A DNA stretch of 28,107 nucleotides from CAZLBV01 sp964557845. Its GTDB lineage: Bacteria > Acidobacteriota > Aminicenantia > Aminicenantales > Aminicenantaceae. The notes under the pieces are model-generated. The model did not search any database, was not told where the DNA came from, and saw nothing but the letters and a program-made list of their open reading frames with translations. Positions 14,622-22,902 of the stretch are shown here, piece by piece. The first letter of the stretch is position 1. Each line of letters starts with the position of its first letter. A program made the position numbers and the translations under genes. The stretch covers positions 1 to 28,107 of the forward strand of contig CAZLBV010000007.1 of assembly GCA_964557845.1 (NCBI GenBank). Reading direction: 5' to 3'.

Positions 14622-16379
14622 ATGGTTAATTTAACAATAGACGGCAAAAAAATATCAGTCGAAGAAGGAACAACCATACTTCAAGCTGCAGCAAAGCTCG
14701 ACATTAAAATCCCTACCCTTTGCTATCATCCCCTTCTTGAGCCCTATGCAGCCTGCAGGATCTGTGTTGTCGAGATCGACAGAGGACGCGGAGCCGAATT
14801 GGTCACATCCTGTAATACACAAGTCCAAAACAACATGGATGTAAAAACAAAATCTGAACGTACCCTGAATGCTCGAAAAATAAATTTAGAGATGCTTTTG
14901 GCCCGGGCTCCTGAGGCTGAACCGGTAAAAAAATTAGCCGAAGAATTAGGAGTCGAATCAACCAGATTTGAGATCAAGGACCCGACTGAAAAATGCATTC
15001 TCTGCGGACTTTGTGTCCGAACATGTGAAAAGGTAGTGGGAGCTAATGCCATCAGCTTTATCGACCGGGGAACAAACCGGGTTGTATCTCCCCCTTTTGG
15101 AGAACCCTCCGAAGCCTGTATAGGCTGCGGAGCCTGCGCATTTTTCTGCCCTACTGGAGCAATTAATATTGAAGATCTTCATGGCCGCAGGGTTATCCAC
15201 GACGAACTTAATCTCGGACCTTCTACTGCAATCAGGGTTCCTATCCGCCAAGCTGTACCCATGGTTCCTTTTATCGATGAGGAGGCCTGCATCCATTTTA
15301 AGACCGGAGGATGCCAATTGTGTGAAAAAGCCTGCGAAAAGCAAGCCATTAATCATAAGGACGAAGACAAGGAGATCGAGGTCGAGGTAGGAACCATCAT
15401 ACTCGCATCAGGATTCAAATCTTTCGATGCCACAAGAATACCTGCCTACGGCTATGGTCGATTGGATAATGTCATTACAGCCCTGGAATTCGAAAGGATG
15501 GTCAATGCTTCCGGCCCGACCAATGGGAAGATTCTTCTGACCAATGGTGAAGAACCAAAGGCGGTCGGGATTATTCACTGCGTCGGTTCTAGAGATGAAA
15601 ATTATAATCCATACTGTTCTCGGGTCTGCTGCATGTATGCTTTAAAATTTGCCCACCTCATTAAAGAAAAAACAAGTGCGGAAATTTATGACTTTTATAT
15701 CGACATGCGCAGCTACGGAAAGGGATATGAAGAATTCTACCATCGCCTTCTGCATGAGGGAACAAAATTCATACGCGGCCGTGTGTCTGAAGTAACAAAT
15801 ATGGCAATAACTGAACAAGAAGAAGGCAGATTGATCATCCGGGTGGAAGATACTCTGTTGAATACCGTAAGAAGAATTCCGGTCGACATGGCAGTTCTGG
15901 CAACCGGCTTAGAACCAAGTTTAGACCAAGATAAAATTGCCAAGATATTCAATATCTCCTGCAGTCAAGATTCATTCTTCTTGGAAAGACACCCCAAACT
16001 GGCACCGGTATCGACTTTTTCAGATGGAATATTTCTGGCCGGAACCTGCCAAGGCCCCAAGGATATTCCCGATACCGTTGCTCAAGCTGGTGCAGCAGCC
16101 TCTGAAGCTCTAGCGCTTGCCGACAGAGGCACATACTTGCTGGAGCCTGTCACTGCCGAGATCGATGAAACTCTATGTTCCGGATGTCAGATATGCGTGG
16201 ACCTATGTCCTTTTACTGCAATTAGCTACAATCCAGAAAAACACGTATCACAGATAAATGATGCCCTATGTAAAGGCTGCGGAACTTGCGTTTCCTCCTG
16301 TCCCAGTGGAGCCTCTCAACAAAAGCATTTCCGCGACATCCAAATACTTGCAGAAATTCAAGGAATTTTCACAGAATAA
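14622..16379 (+). CDS. Chimera: HydA/NuoG-type [2Fe-2S] front end fused to the C-terminal half of HdrA
   Basis: The protein has 585 residues. Residues 1-80 are a NuoG/HydA-type [2Fe-2S] domain (C34, C45, C48, C64). The His-Cys cluster motif that normally follows is absent (LLARAPEAEPVKKL instead of HxxxDCxxC). Two [4Fe-4S] motifs follow (C125-C128-C131-C135; C166-C169-C172-C176). From about residue 198 (IRVPIRQAVP) the protein is the back half of HdrA: C223, C231, C234 and C238, the FAD-binding part with IILASGF, IHCVGSRDE, YCSRVCCMYALK and VLATGLEPS, and a twin ferredoxin end (C519-C529, C550-C560). In HydABC the H-cluster domain would follow the front end; here half an HdrA does. I infer it joins NuoEF to HdrBC and pairs with the HdrA half at 7277-8128. 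It ends the operon, with a terminator 96 bp downstream. Confidence 0.9.
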   Translation: MVNLTIDGKKISVEEGTTILQAAAKLDIKIPTLCYHPLLEPYAACRICVVEIDRGRGAELVTSCNTQVQNNMDVKTKSERTLNARKINLEMLLARAPEAEPVKKLAEELGVESTRFEIKDPTEKCILCGLCVRTCEKVVGANAISFIDRGTNRVVSPPFGEPSEACIGCGACAFFCPTGAINIEDLHGRRVIHDELNLGPSTAIRVPIRQAVPMVPFIDEEACIHFKTGGCQLCEKACEKQAINHKDEDKEIEVEVGTIILASGFKSFDATRIPAYGYGRLDNVITALEFERMVNASGPTNGKILLTNGEEPKAVGIIHCVGSRDENYNPYCSRVCCMYALKFAHLIKEKTSAEIYDFYIDMRSYGKGYEEFYHRLLHEGTKFIRGRVSEVTNMAITEQEEGRLIIRVEDTLLNTVRRIPVDMAVLATGLEPSLDQDKIAKIFNISCSQDSFFLERHPKLAPVSTFSDGIFLAGTCQGPKDIPDTVAQAGAAASEALALADRGTYLLEPVTAEIDETLCSGCQICVDLCPFTAISYNPEKHVSQINDALCKGCGTCVSSCPSGASQQKHFRDIQILAEIQGIFTE

Positions 16380-16474
16380 AATTATTTATTGTTCAATAGT
16401 CGATTTGGTTAGAATGCCCTGTCTTCATGCACAAAATTAAATCTGAATTTACTATTGAAAAATTTTATACAATA

Positions 16475-16504
16475 AAAAGCCTGCCGTTAAAAAAGCAGGC
16501 TTTT
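16475..16504 (+). terminator. Intrinsic terminator of operon 1
   Basis: AAAAGCCTGC (16475-16484) and GCAGGCTTTT (16495-16504) form a perfect 10-bp stem around a 10-nt loop, with T residues at the stem's 3' side and more T further on. It separates the redox operon from the kinase gene. No clear promoter lies between it and that gene. Confidence 0.82.
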
Positions 16505-16530
16505 CAGGCTTTTATTCTAAAGGAGTGTGC

Positions 16531-16599
16531 TTGAAGTCATTAAAACAATTAAGTATAATTTGCCTGAAAACTATTTTAGAGTCATCCGAGCAGGAATGA
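16531..16599 (+). other. Possible 22-codon leader reading frame before the kinase gene
   Basis: A TTG at 16531 has a good ribosome site (AAAGGAG, 5 nt upstream) and opens 22 codons that end in a TGA at 16597-16599. That TGA overlaps the kinase ATG at 16596 as ATGA. The kinase ATG itself has poorly spaced ribosome-binding sequence. Translational coupling through this small frame is a hypothesis. Confidence 0.3.
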
Positions 16600-18581
16600 A
16601 ACTACCACATCTGTCTTTACGTACGAAAATTATACTCATCTTTTTGATCATCATAATCTTCGGAGGGCTTATTTCTCTTATGTTCGGATCCCGGTTGATC
16701 AAAAATACTTTGATCAGCCAGGCACAAGTTAAAGTTAAGCACGATCTGGACGCAGCCTGGATGGTTTTCAATGAAAAGTTGAGCGACCTTAAAGAGATCG
16801 TCAAACTAACCGCAGCCAGAGAAAGCCTGCATTCATTTATCAAAGACAACCAGCTGGAAGCAATTACCGATTGTCTCGATAAGATCAGAAAAGAATACGA
16901 TCTTGATATTTTAAGTCTGACCGATGAAGAAGGCAGAGTTATTCTCCGAGCTCAAAATCCAGAACACATGGGAGATGATCTATCCGATGATGAGATAATA
17001 AGCAAAGCTTTAGAGGGAGGAGTATTCGTTAGCCCGCAGCTCCTTTCAGAAGAGATGATGCTTCAAGAGGATGAAAAACTGGCTGAACAGGCATACATCC
17101 CATTGATCCAAACCCCAAAGGCTTCCGACAGAGTTGAGAACCCCGAAACCAGAGGAATGGTTTTGAAAGCAGCGGTATCTGTTATTGATAAAAATGAAAC
17201 CCTTTTAGGGGTCCTTTATGCCGGCTGTCTTCTTAACCGGGATTATGAAGTAGTCGACCGGGTTAAAGAGTTGGTTTATAAAGATGAAAAGTACAGGGGC
17301 CGTGAAAAAGGAACTGTCACTATATTCCTAATGGATACCCGCATCTCTACCAACGTAAGAAATAAGGATGGGACAAGGGCTATCGGTACCAGGGTTTCAG
17401 AAGAAGTAAACACTGCTGTCCTGGTTCACGGTAAAGAATGGATAGGGAGAGCCTTTGTAGTCAATGACTGGTATCTGACTGCATACGAACCCATAAAAAA
17501 TATAAATGATCAAATTATCGGCATGCTCTATGTAGGCATGCTGGAAAAACCATATTTAGACACAACCAGCCGAGTCATGATAACATTTACTTTTATTGCT
17601 TTTCTCTGCGTGGTTCTGCTCCTGATCATATTGTATTTTTCGACCAATCGCGTGATCGAGCCTCTTCATAAAATGGTAGTTGCCACTGAAAAAATCGCAA
17701 AAGGCGATCTTAATCATAAAGTTAAAGTAACGTCTCGAGATGAAATAGGTATGCTGGCAAATTCTTTTAACCGGATGACTACAGACCTTCAAGCTGCCAA
17801 TGAAAAACTTATCGAATGGGGACGAACACTGGAGAAAAAAGTAGAAGAAAGAACAAAAGAATTAATCAATATGCAGGCGCACCTGATCCAATCCGAAAAG
17901 CTGGCTTCTTTAGGTAAATTGGCAGCAGGAATAGCTCATGAGATCAATAATCCTTTGGGAGGCGTATTGATATACAGCCATCTTATTCTCGAAGACACCC
18001 CTAAAAATAGTCCCCATTATGAAAATTTAAAAAAAATCGTAAAGGAAACTTCCCGCTGCAAGGATATAGTAAAAGGCCTGCTTGAATTCGCCCGACCCAA
18101 AGAACCGGAAATGTCTCTTATCGATATCAATGATCTGGTAAATAAATCGCTTTATATCATTGAAGGACAAGCCCTATTCCAAAACATCAAAATCGTAAGA
18201 CGATTCTCCGATAAACTTCCTAAAACAGTAGCGGACAGCTCCCAGCTTCAACAGGTTTTCATGAACATCATCCTGAATGCCGCAGAAGCAATGGGAGAAA
18301 CCGGAACACTTACTCTCACAACTTCTTTAAATGGAAAAGGGAAATATATTAAGATCGATTTTACTGACACTGGTCACGGAATACTGGAAAAGGACATGAA
18401 ACAGATTTTCGAACCTTTCTTTACCACCAAGGAAGTGGGAAAAGGAACAGGATTGGGCCTGGCTATCAGCTACAGCATCATACAAAAACATGATGGAACA
18501 ATCGATGTGCAGAGCAAACCAGGAGAAGGATCAACTTTTACTGTAAAACTGCCAATAAAAAAAGAAATTCAAAATGACTGA
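16596..18581 (+). CDS. Membrane sensor histidine kinase with Cache-type sensor and HAMP
   Basis: Numbered from ATG 16596 (661 residues): a transmembrane helix at about 10-32, a periplasmic sensor of about 290 residues that resembles a double-Cache domain (ending VVNDWYLTAYEPIKNINDQIIGMLYVG), a second helix at about 327-349, HAMP (about 350-402), coiled coil, HisKA with H448 in AAGIAHEINNPLGG, and HATPase (DTGHGI, FEPFFTTKEVGKGTGLGL). The H-box and ATPase boxes are complete, so it should autophosphorylate and feed the NtrC-type regulator, whose gene it overlaps by 8 bp. A GTG at 16527 in the same frame is an alternative start (684 residues) but its AGGAG is only 1 nt away. The ligand is unknown; Cache sensors of this kind usually detect small organic molecules. 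Confidence 0.9.
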   Translation: MKLPHLSLRTKIILIFLIIIIFGGLISLMFGSRLIKNTLISQAQVKVKHDLDAAWMVFNEKLSDLKEIVKLTAARESLHSFIKDNQLEAITDCLDKIRKEYDLDILSLTDEEGRVILRAQNPEHMGDDLSDDEIISKALEGGVFVSPQLLSEEMMLQEDEKLAEQAYIPLIQTPKASDRVENPETRGMVLKAAVSVIDKNETLLGVLYAGCLLNRDYEVVDRVKELVYKDEKYRGREKGTVTIFLMDTRISTNVRNKDGTRAIGTRVSEEVNTAVLVHGKEWIGRAFVVNDWYLTAYEPIKNINDQIIGMLYVGMLEKPYLDTTSRVMITFTFIAFLCVVLLLIILYFSTNRVIEPLHKMVVATEKIAKGDLNHKVKVTSRDEIGMLANSFNRMTTDLQAANEKLIEWGRTLEKKVEERTKELINMQAHLIQSEKLASLGKLAAGIAHEINNPLGGVLIYSHLILEDTPKNSPHYENLKKIVKETSRCKDIVKGLLEFARPKEPEMSLIDINDLVNKSLYIIEGQALFQNIKIVRRFSDKLPKTVADSSQLQQVFMNIILNAAEAMGETGTLTLTTSLNGKGKYIKIDFTDTGHGILEKDMKQIFEPFFTTKEVGKGTGLGLAISYSIIQKHDGTIDVQSKPGEGSTFTVKLPIKKEIQND

Positions 18582-19929
18582 TTCTGTAAAAAATATTCTA
18601 ATTATCGATGATGAAAAAGCCATCCAGGATTCCTGCAAACAATTACTCAACAGGGAAGGATACGGAGTCTTTATCGCAGGCGATGCAATGGAAGGCCTCG
18701 AGATTTTCCGGAAAAAAATGATACATACCATCCTATTAGACCTTAAACTGCCCGGAAAAAACGGGATGGAACTCCTTCCGATCTTAAAGCAAGAGAAGCC
18801 TGAAATCCCTGTGATTATTATCACCGGCTTCGCTACCATAGAATCTGCAGTTGAAGCTATAAAACTTGGAGCTTTCGATTATTTGAGCAAACCCTTTAGT
18901 CCGGCTGAGCTTAGAGTGATCGTTAACAAAGCCCTGAAAAGCCGGGAACTATACACACAGGCATTACACCTTCAAAAAGGAAAAGATGATTCCGGCTTCG
19001 ATATGGTCATTGGTAAAAGCAAAGCCATGGAAAAGGTAGTGGACATAGTCAGGCGTGTCAGCACCTCTGAAAGCACCGTATTGATCACAGGTGAAAGCGG
19101 GACCGGCAAGGAGCTTTTAGCCAGGGAAATCCACAAACACAGCCTAAGGAAAAACGCGCCTTTTGTGGTGGTTGATTGCGGTGCTTTGGTAGAGACCCTG
19201 TTTGAAAGTGAATTATTCGGCCACGTAAAAGGGTCCTTCACTGGAGCACACGTAACCAAGCACGGACGATTTGAAGTAGCCAATGGAGGCACCATTTTTT
19301 TAGATGAGATCAGTAACATCAGTCTTAATATCCAGGCAAAACTTCTCCGGGCAATTCAAGAAAAAGAAATCACCAGAATTGGCAGTACCCGGCCTACAAA
19401 AGTGGATGTCCGTATTATTGCTGCCACCAACGAAAATCTCGCTGAAAGTGTAAAGACTGGGAAATTCAGGGAAGATCTTTTCTACCGTTTAAGTGTGGTG
19501 CCTGTTCATCTCCCTCCCCTTAGGGAACGTAAAGAGGATATACCTCTCCTGATCGATCATTTTCTTAAAAAGAAAGATATAGGAAAAACAAAAGGGATAA
19601 AAAAAATTTCCAGGCAAGTAAAAAACGCACTAATTGAATACAATTGGCCAGGAAACATCCGGGAGCTTGAAAACACCATTGAAAGGGCAGTGGTATTATC
19701 CAAAAAAAATGAGATCGAGATCGAGGATTTGATATATCACGGGATCGGATCCCCCCTTTCGTTTATGCAATCCCAAGACGGCAAATTCAAAACAATGGAG
19801 GAAATGGAAAAAGAATACATAAACATGGTCCTCCAAGCCCTACATGGAAATAAAAGCCATACCGCCAAGGTCCTCGGAATAGATCGAAAGACTCTCCTTT
19901 CAAAAATAAAAAAATATAATCTCGAATAA
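18574..19929 (+). CDS. NtrC-family sigma-54-dependent response regulator
   Basis: The 451 residues contain a receiver (about 1-125, phospho-acceptor D56 in ILLDLKLPG), the sigma-54 AAA+ ATPase (about 145-380: Walker A GESGTGKE from G173, sigma-54 contact loop GSFTGA from G220 in place of GAFTGA, Walker B IFLDEI, arginine-finger region FREDLFYRL) and a Fis-type helix-turn-helix at the end (HTAKVLGIDRKTLL). It overlaps the sensor kinase gene by 8 bp, so the two form a two-component pair. Its likely targets are the -24/-12 promoters at 20117-20133 and 24961-24976, each preceded by paired GGAATWATTCC sites. It may bind those palindromes as a dimer; this is inferred, not shown. Confidence 0.93.
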   Translation: MTDSVKNILIIDDEKAIQDSCKQLLNREGYGVFIAGDAMEGLEIFRKKMIHTILLDLKLPGKNGMELLPILKQEKPEIPVIIITGFATIESAVEAIKLGAFDYLSKPFSPAELRVIVNKALKSRELYTQALHLQKGKDDSGFDMVIGKSKAMEKVVDIVRRVSTSESTVLITGESGTGKELLAREIHKHSLRKNAPFVVVDCGALVETLFESELFGHVKGSFTGAHVTKHGRFEVANGGTIFLDEISNISLNIQAKLLRAIQEKEITRIGSTRPTKVDVRIIAATNENLAESVKTGKFREDLFYRLSVVPVHLPPLRERKEDIPLLIDHFLKKKDIGKTKGIKKISRQVKNALIEYNWPGNIRELENTIERAVVLSKKNEIEIEDLIYHGIGSPLSFMQSQDGKFKTMEEMEKEYINMVLQALHGNKSHTAKVLGIDRKTLLSKIKKYNLE

Positions 19930-19947
19930 CTACCTCAGCAATTTTTA

Positions 19948-20001
19948 TGAATAATTCCTGATAACTATGTCAAAATTGAACACTAAGTGGGGAATAATTC
20001 T
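19948..20001 (+). promoter_or_regulatory. Predicted activator (UAS) sites upstream of the hydrogenase operon
   Basis: TGAATAATTCC (19948-19958) and GGAATAATTCT (19991-20001) each match the palindrome GGAATWATTCC at 10 of 11 positions and lie 43 bp apart, about four helical turns. The second is about 127 bp upstream of the -24 GG, the usual enhancer distance. The same palindrome occurs upstream of the other -24/-12 promoter. Confidence 0.6.
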
Positions 20002-20116
20002 GCGGTGGCAACTTCACTTTTTCATCTTCATTTTTCTTCTCCGATGCAGACCTTTTATCTTATTTTTTTTCAATTATTTATATAATTATAAACGTCAGTT
20101 TGTTTCGATGAAAATT

Positions 20117-20133
20117 CGGCATGAATTTTGCAT
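20117..20133 (+). promoter_or_regulatory. Sigma-54 (-24/-12) promoter of hydBGDA
   Basis: CGGCATGAATTTTGCAT has the invariant GG (20118-20119) and GC (20130-20131) separated by 10 bp, matching TGGCAC-N5-TTGC except for the first and sixth positions. Transcription would begin near 20143, leaving about 50 nt before the ATG at 20194. No good sigma-70 promoter lies in this gap. Confidence 0.72.
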
Positions 20134-20193
20134 GTCTAAATATGATTCATTTATATGATCAAGAATCCGTATGGAAACTAAAGGAAGTTCAGT

Positions 20194-21252
20194 ATGAAAA
20201 TTGTAAAATTTAAAAAAGAAAATCTGTTTCCCTTCCTGGAGGCCATCTCAGATGATTCTGAACTCTGGGCTCCTGTGAGGAAAGGAGAAAGACACGTTTT
20301 CAAGGCAATTGATGATTTCTCATTGATCGACTTGAATTACACTCGGACTATTTTGCCTCCGAGGAATATTATCCTTCCTCCAAAAATTAACATGTTTCAA
20401 GCATCGAAAACAAAGTTCGAAGAAGATTTTTCTCATGTTTCCAAAAAGATCATCTTCGGAATTCACCCTTGTGACATCCACGGTCTCTTGATCATGGATA
20501 AATTCTACAACTTTGCGATCGAAGATCCCTATTATTTACGATCAAGAGAAAATGTTTTGATCCTAGGGCACTCCTGCTGGCCTGATGACAAATGCCTTTG
20601 CAAATCTACCAATACTCATATTGTCGAAGAAGGCTACGATCTTTTCTTTAGTGAGCTAGATGACATCTATATGGTATGGATCGGATCCAGCAAGGGAGAC
20701 GACCTGATCCGGAAAAAACCAGAACTCTTTGACGAAAACATCAGCGAAGAAGATATTAAAGCTTATATAAAATGGAGAGATCAAAGAGATGAGGCTTTTC
20801 AAACCCATATTGACTTCATTGACATGCCTGATCTTATGGAGCTTAGGTATAATGCGCCTTTTTGGGAAAAGTTAGGAAACGCCTGTTTAGCTTGCGGCTC
20901 CTGCACCAATGTTTGCCCCACCTGCAACTGCTATAATGTGATCGACAGCCCTGTTTTAGGAAAAAATTATTCGAACATCAATAGGTGCTGGGATGCCTGT
21001 ACCATCGAAAATTACTCTGCGGTTGCAGGAGGAGAAAATTTTAGAGAAAAACGTTCCGACCGCTTAAAACTATGGTACACCCATAAACTCCAGGCTTACA
21101 TATCCAAATACGGCAAACCGGCATGCGTAGGGTGCGGGCGTTGTTTGGTGACCTGTCCAGTTGATATTAATGTCAAAACTGTTTCTGATGCGCTGGAAGG
21201 AAAAGAACCCGACGCATTCTGGAACAGATTGAGTGAAGAGGTGACAAAATGA
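20194..21252 (+). CDS. hydB: [NiFe] sulfhydrogenase beta subunit (iron-sulfur, HydB type)
   Basis: The 352-residue subunit resembles the beta subunit of Pyrococcus-type group 3b hydrogenases. The N-terminal two-thirds carry the cysteine-rich stretch CWPDDKCLC and IHPCDIHGL. Near the end lie two [4Fe-4S] motifs, CLACGSCTNVCPTCNC and CVGCGRCLVTCP. It relays electrons between the hydrogenase small subunit and the flavin subunit HydG encoded next. The gene is the first of the operon, with AAAGGA a few nt before the ATG and a -24/-12 promoter upstream, and it overlaps hydG by 4 bp. It is cytoplasmic, with no signal or membrane segments. Confidence 0.9.
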   Translation: MKIVKFKKENLFPFLEAISDDSELWAPVRKGERHVFKAIDDFSLIDLNYTRTILPPRNIILPPKINMFQASKTKFEEDFSHVSKKIIFGIHPCDIHGLLIMDKFYNFAIEDPYYLRSRENVLILGHSCWPDDKCLCKSTNTHIVEEGYDLFFSELDDIYMVWIGSSKGDDLIRKKPELFDENISEEDIKAYIKWRDQRDEAFQTHIDFIDMPDLMELRYNAPFWEKLGNACLACGSCTNVCPTCNCYNVIDSPVLGKNYSNINRCWDACTIENYSAVAGGENFREKRSDRLKLWYTHKLQAYISKYGKPACVGCGRCLVTCPVDINVKTVSDALEGKEPDAFWNRLSEEVTK

Positions 21253-22109
21253 TCGGAGAAAACAAAAGCTTGACACAAACGAATCCGTTCCGGCCTGAAG
21301 CTGCCAGGATCGTTCGAACTTACTATTTAACAGATGATGTAAAATTTTTTCAGGTTCGAATAGCAGACATGGAAAAAGCGCTTGCGTTTAGATACGACGT
21401 CGGTCAATTCGTGATGATATCCGTTTTAGGAGCGGGAGAAGCACCCTTTTCTATTTCATCCTCTCCTTCACGTCCCGGACTGCTGGAATTTTGCATCAGG
21501 AGAGTCGGGACAGTCACAAAGGCCTTGTTTGAACTTAAAGAAAATGATCTGATCGGAATAAGGGGACCTTTTGGGCATGGTTTTCCAGTCAATGAAATGA
21601 AAGGCAGGGACATCTTGATCGTGATGGGAGGATTGGGGGCCGCACCTCTTCGTTCCGTCCTGCTCTATTGTTTGGACAACCGGGATCAGTTCGGCAGGGT
21701 TATCCTCCTCCACGGAGCAAAACGTCCCGGAGAAATGATCTTCCGTGATGAATTCTTCGCACTTAAACAAAGGGAAGACCTGGAATGTTATCTCACTGTG
21801 GACGCAGATGATACTGGTGAATGGACAGAAAATATTGGAGTCGTCACTAAACTTTTTAGCCGCTGCGGACAAATTGAACCAGAAAACACCTATGGATTGG
21901 TATGCGGCCCTCCGGTAATGTACAAATTCGTTCTCAAAGAACTTATTGATCTGAATATCCCCAAAGATCAGATCCTCATGACTCTGGAAAGAAGAATGAA
22001 ATGCGGCGTCGGAAAATGCGGCCACTGCGCGATCGATTATATCTATACTTGCATAGACGGCCCTGTTTTTACTTATTGGGATGTTATACACATGCGAGAA
22101 CTCATATAA
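21249..22109 (+). CDS. hydG: [NiFe] sulfhydrogenase gamma subunit (FAD/NAD(P)-binding, HydG type)
   Basis: This 286-residue ferredoxin-NADP reductase-like flavoprotein has FAD-binding features (APFSISSSPSRP, RGPFGHGF) followed by nucleotide-binding IVMGGLGAAPLRSV and VCGPPVMYKF. The C-terminal [2Fe-2S] site is MKCGVGKCGHC with a further Cys in YTCIDGP. It exchanges electrons between NAD(P)H and the hydrogenase. NADP versus NAD use cannot be read confidently here. It overlaps hydB by 4 bp and is followed 10 bp later by hydD. The order B-G-D-A is the same as in the archaeal sulfhydrogenase operons. Confidence 0.92.
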   Translation: MIGENKSLTQTNPFRPEAARIVRTYYLTDDVKFFQVRIADMEKALAFRYDVGQFVMISVLGAGEAPFSISSSPSRPGLLEFCIRRVGTVTKALFELKENDLIGIRGPFGHGFPVNEMKGRDILIVMGGLGAAPLRSVLLYCLDNRDQFGRVILLHGAKRPGEMIFRDEFFALKQREDLECYLTVDADDTGEWTENIGVVTKLFSRCGQIEPENTYGLVCGPPVMYKFVLKELIDLNIPKDQILMTLERRMKCGVGKCGHCAIDYIYTCIDGPVFTYWDVIHMRELI

Positions 22110-22119
22110 GGGGAAAAGG

Positions 22120-22902
22120 ATGAAAAAGGATAAATTAAAAATTGGAATTTATGAACTCACAGGTTGTGCGGGTGACGCACTATTGATCCTTGATTGTGAA
22201 AAGGAATTGATCGATATCTTCAATGCTGTAGATATACAGTCATTTTTAATGGCAAACAGCGCCAATATCGACGAAGAACTGGATGTTGCACTGGTGGAAG
22301 GATCGGTCACCACCGAACGCGAGATCGAAGAAGTTAAAGACATTAGGAAGAGGGCAAAGGTGGTGGTCGCAATAGGTCTCTGCGCCACGGCAGGCGGAAT
22401 TCAGGCAAGATTTACAGACCCTGAAGAGTGGGAAAGGAATCTAAAGGAAGTCTATGGCGATGTAAAGATGACTCATACCAAAGCCGTTCAGTCTAAGCCT
22501 ATCGATGCCTATATTGATGTCGACTTTTATCTCCCGGGCTGCCCGATCAGTAAAGAGCAGTTCCTGCACTTATTCAATCGAATAGTGAATGGAGCTCCTC
22601 CTGAAGAATATCCTCAGCCCGTTTGTGTTACCTGTAAATTCAACGAAAACGATTGCCTGTTAAACCAGGGTAAACTCTGTCTTGGCCCCTTGACTGCGGA
22701 TGGATGCGGATCGATCTGCCCCAATTATAACCTTCCCTGTGTCGGCTGTTGGGGCCCCCTAAAGGAGGCAAACAGGAGATCAGAATACTATTTACTGCAG
22801 GAAAAGGGATTCGATATCGAAGAGATAAAAAAGAAAATGGCCAACTACTCAGGCACAAAACTCGCTGATTTCTTTAGTCAGATCAAAAAGGAGAAACGAT
22901 GA
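22120..22902 (+). CDS. hydD: [NiFe] hydrogenase small (delta) subunit with a Cys-to-Asp proximal-cluster ligand change
   Basis: The 260-residue subunit matches the group 3b small subunit throughout. The proximal [4Fe-4S] ligands are C16, C88 (IGLCATAGG) and C141 (LPGCPI). The fourth, expected in CxxC at position 19, is Asp (TGCAGD; codon GAC). The medial and distal clusters are complete (CVTCKFNENDC, CLGPLTADGC, CPNYNLPCVGC). ATG 22120 is chosen over ATG 22081 because AAGGGG lies 6 nt upstream and because the upstream frame is the HydG tail. It overlaps hydA by 4 bp. Carboxylate ligation of [4Fe-4S] clusters is known in some ferredoxins, so the subunit may still be active with a shifted potential. 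Confidence 0.92.
   Translation: MKKDKLKIGIYELTGCAGDALLILDCEKELIDIFNAVDIQSFLMANSANIDEELDVALVEGSVTTEREIEEVKDIRKRAKVVVAIGLCATAGGIQARFTDPEEWERNLKEVYGDVKMTHTKAVQSKPIDAYIDVDFYLPGCPISKEQFLHLFNRIVNGAPPEEYPQPVCVTCKFNENDCLLNQGKLCLGPLTADGCGSICPNYNLPCVGCWGPLKEANRRSEYYLLQEKGFDIEEIKKKMANYSGTKLADFFSQIKKEKR

Noticed and set aside
15949..16440. Short open frames antisense to and overlapping the end of the chimera gene
   Set aside because: They have no coding features and lie within or across an assigned gene and its terminator region.
19967..20158. A 63-residue open frame on the plus strand rich in Phe, Leu and Tyr
   Set aside because: It has no ribosome site, its composition reflects AT-rich DNA, and it overlaps the palindromes and the -24/-12 promoter of the hydrogenase operon.
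21468..22091. A 207-residue open frame on the minus strand inside hydG
   Set aside because: It is antisense to a clear flavoprotein gene and has no recognisable domain or ribosome site.
22081..22119. An extended start for the hydrogenase small subunit at ATG 22081
   Set aside because: The extra 13 residues are the out-of-frame tail of hydG, while a well-placed ribosome site precedes ATG 22120.
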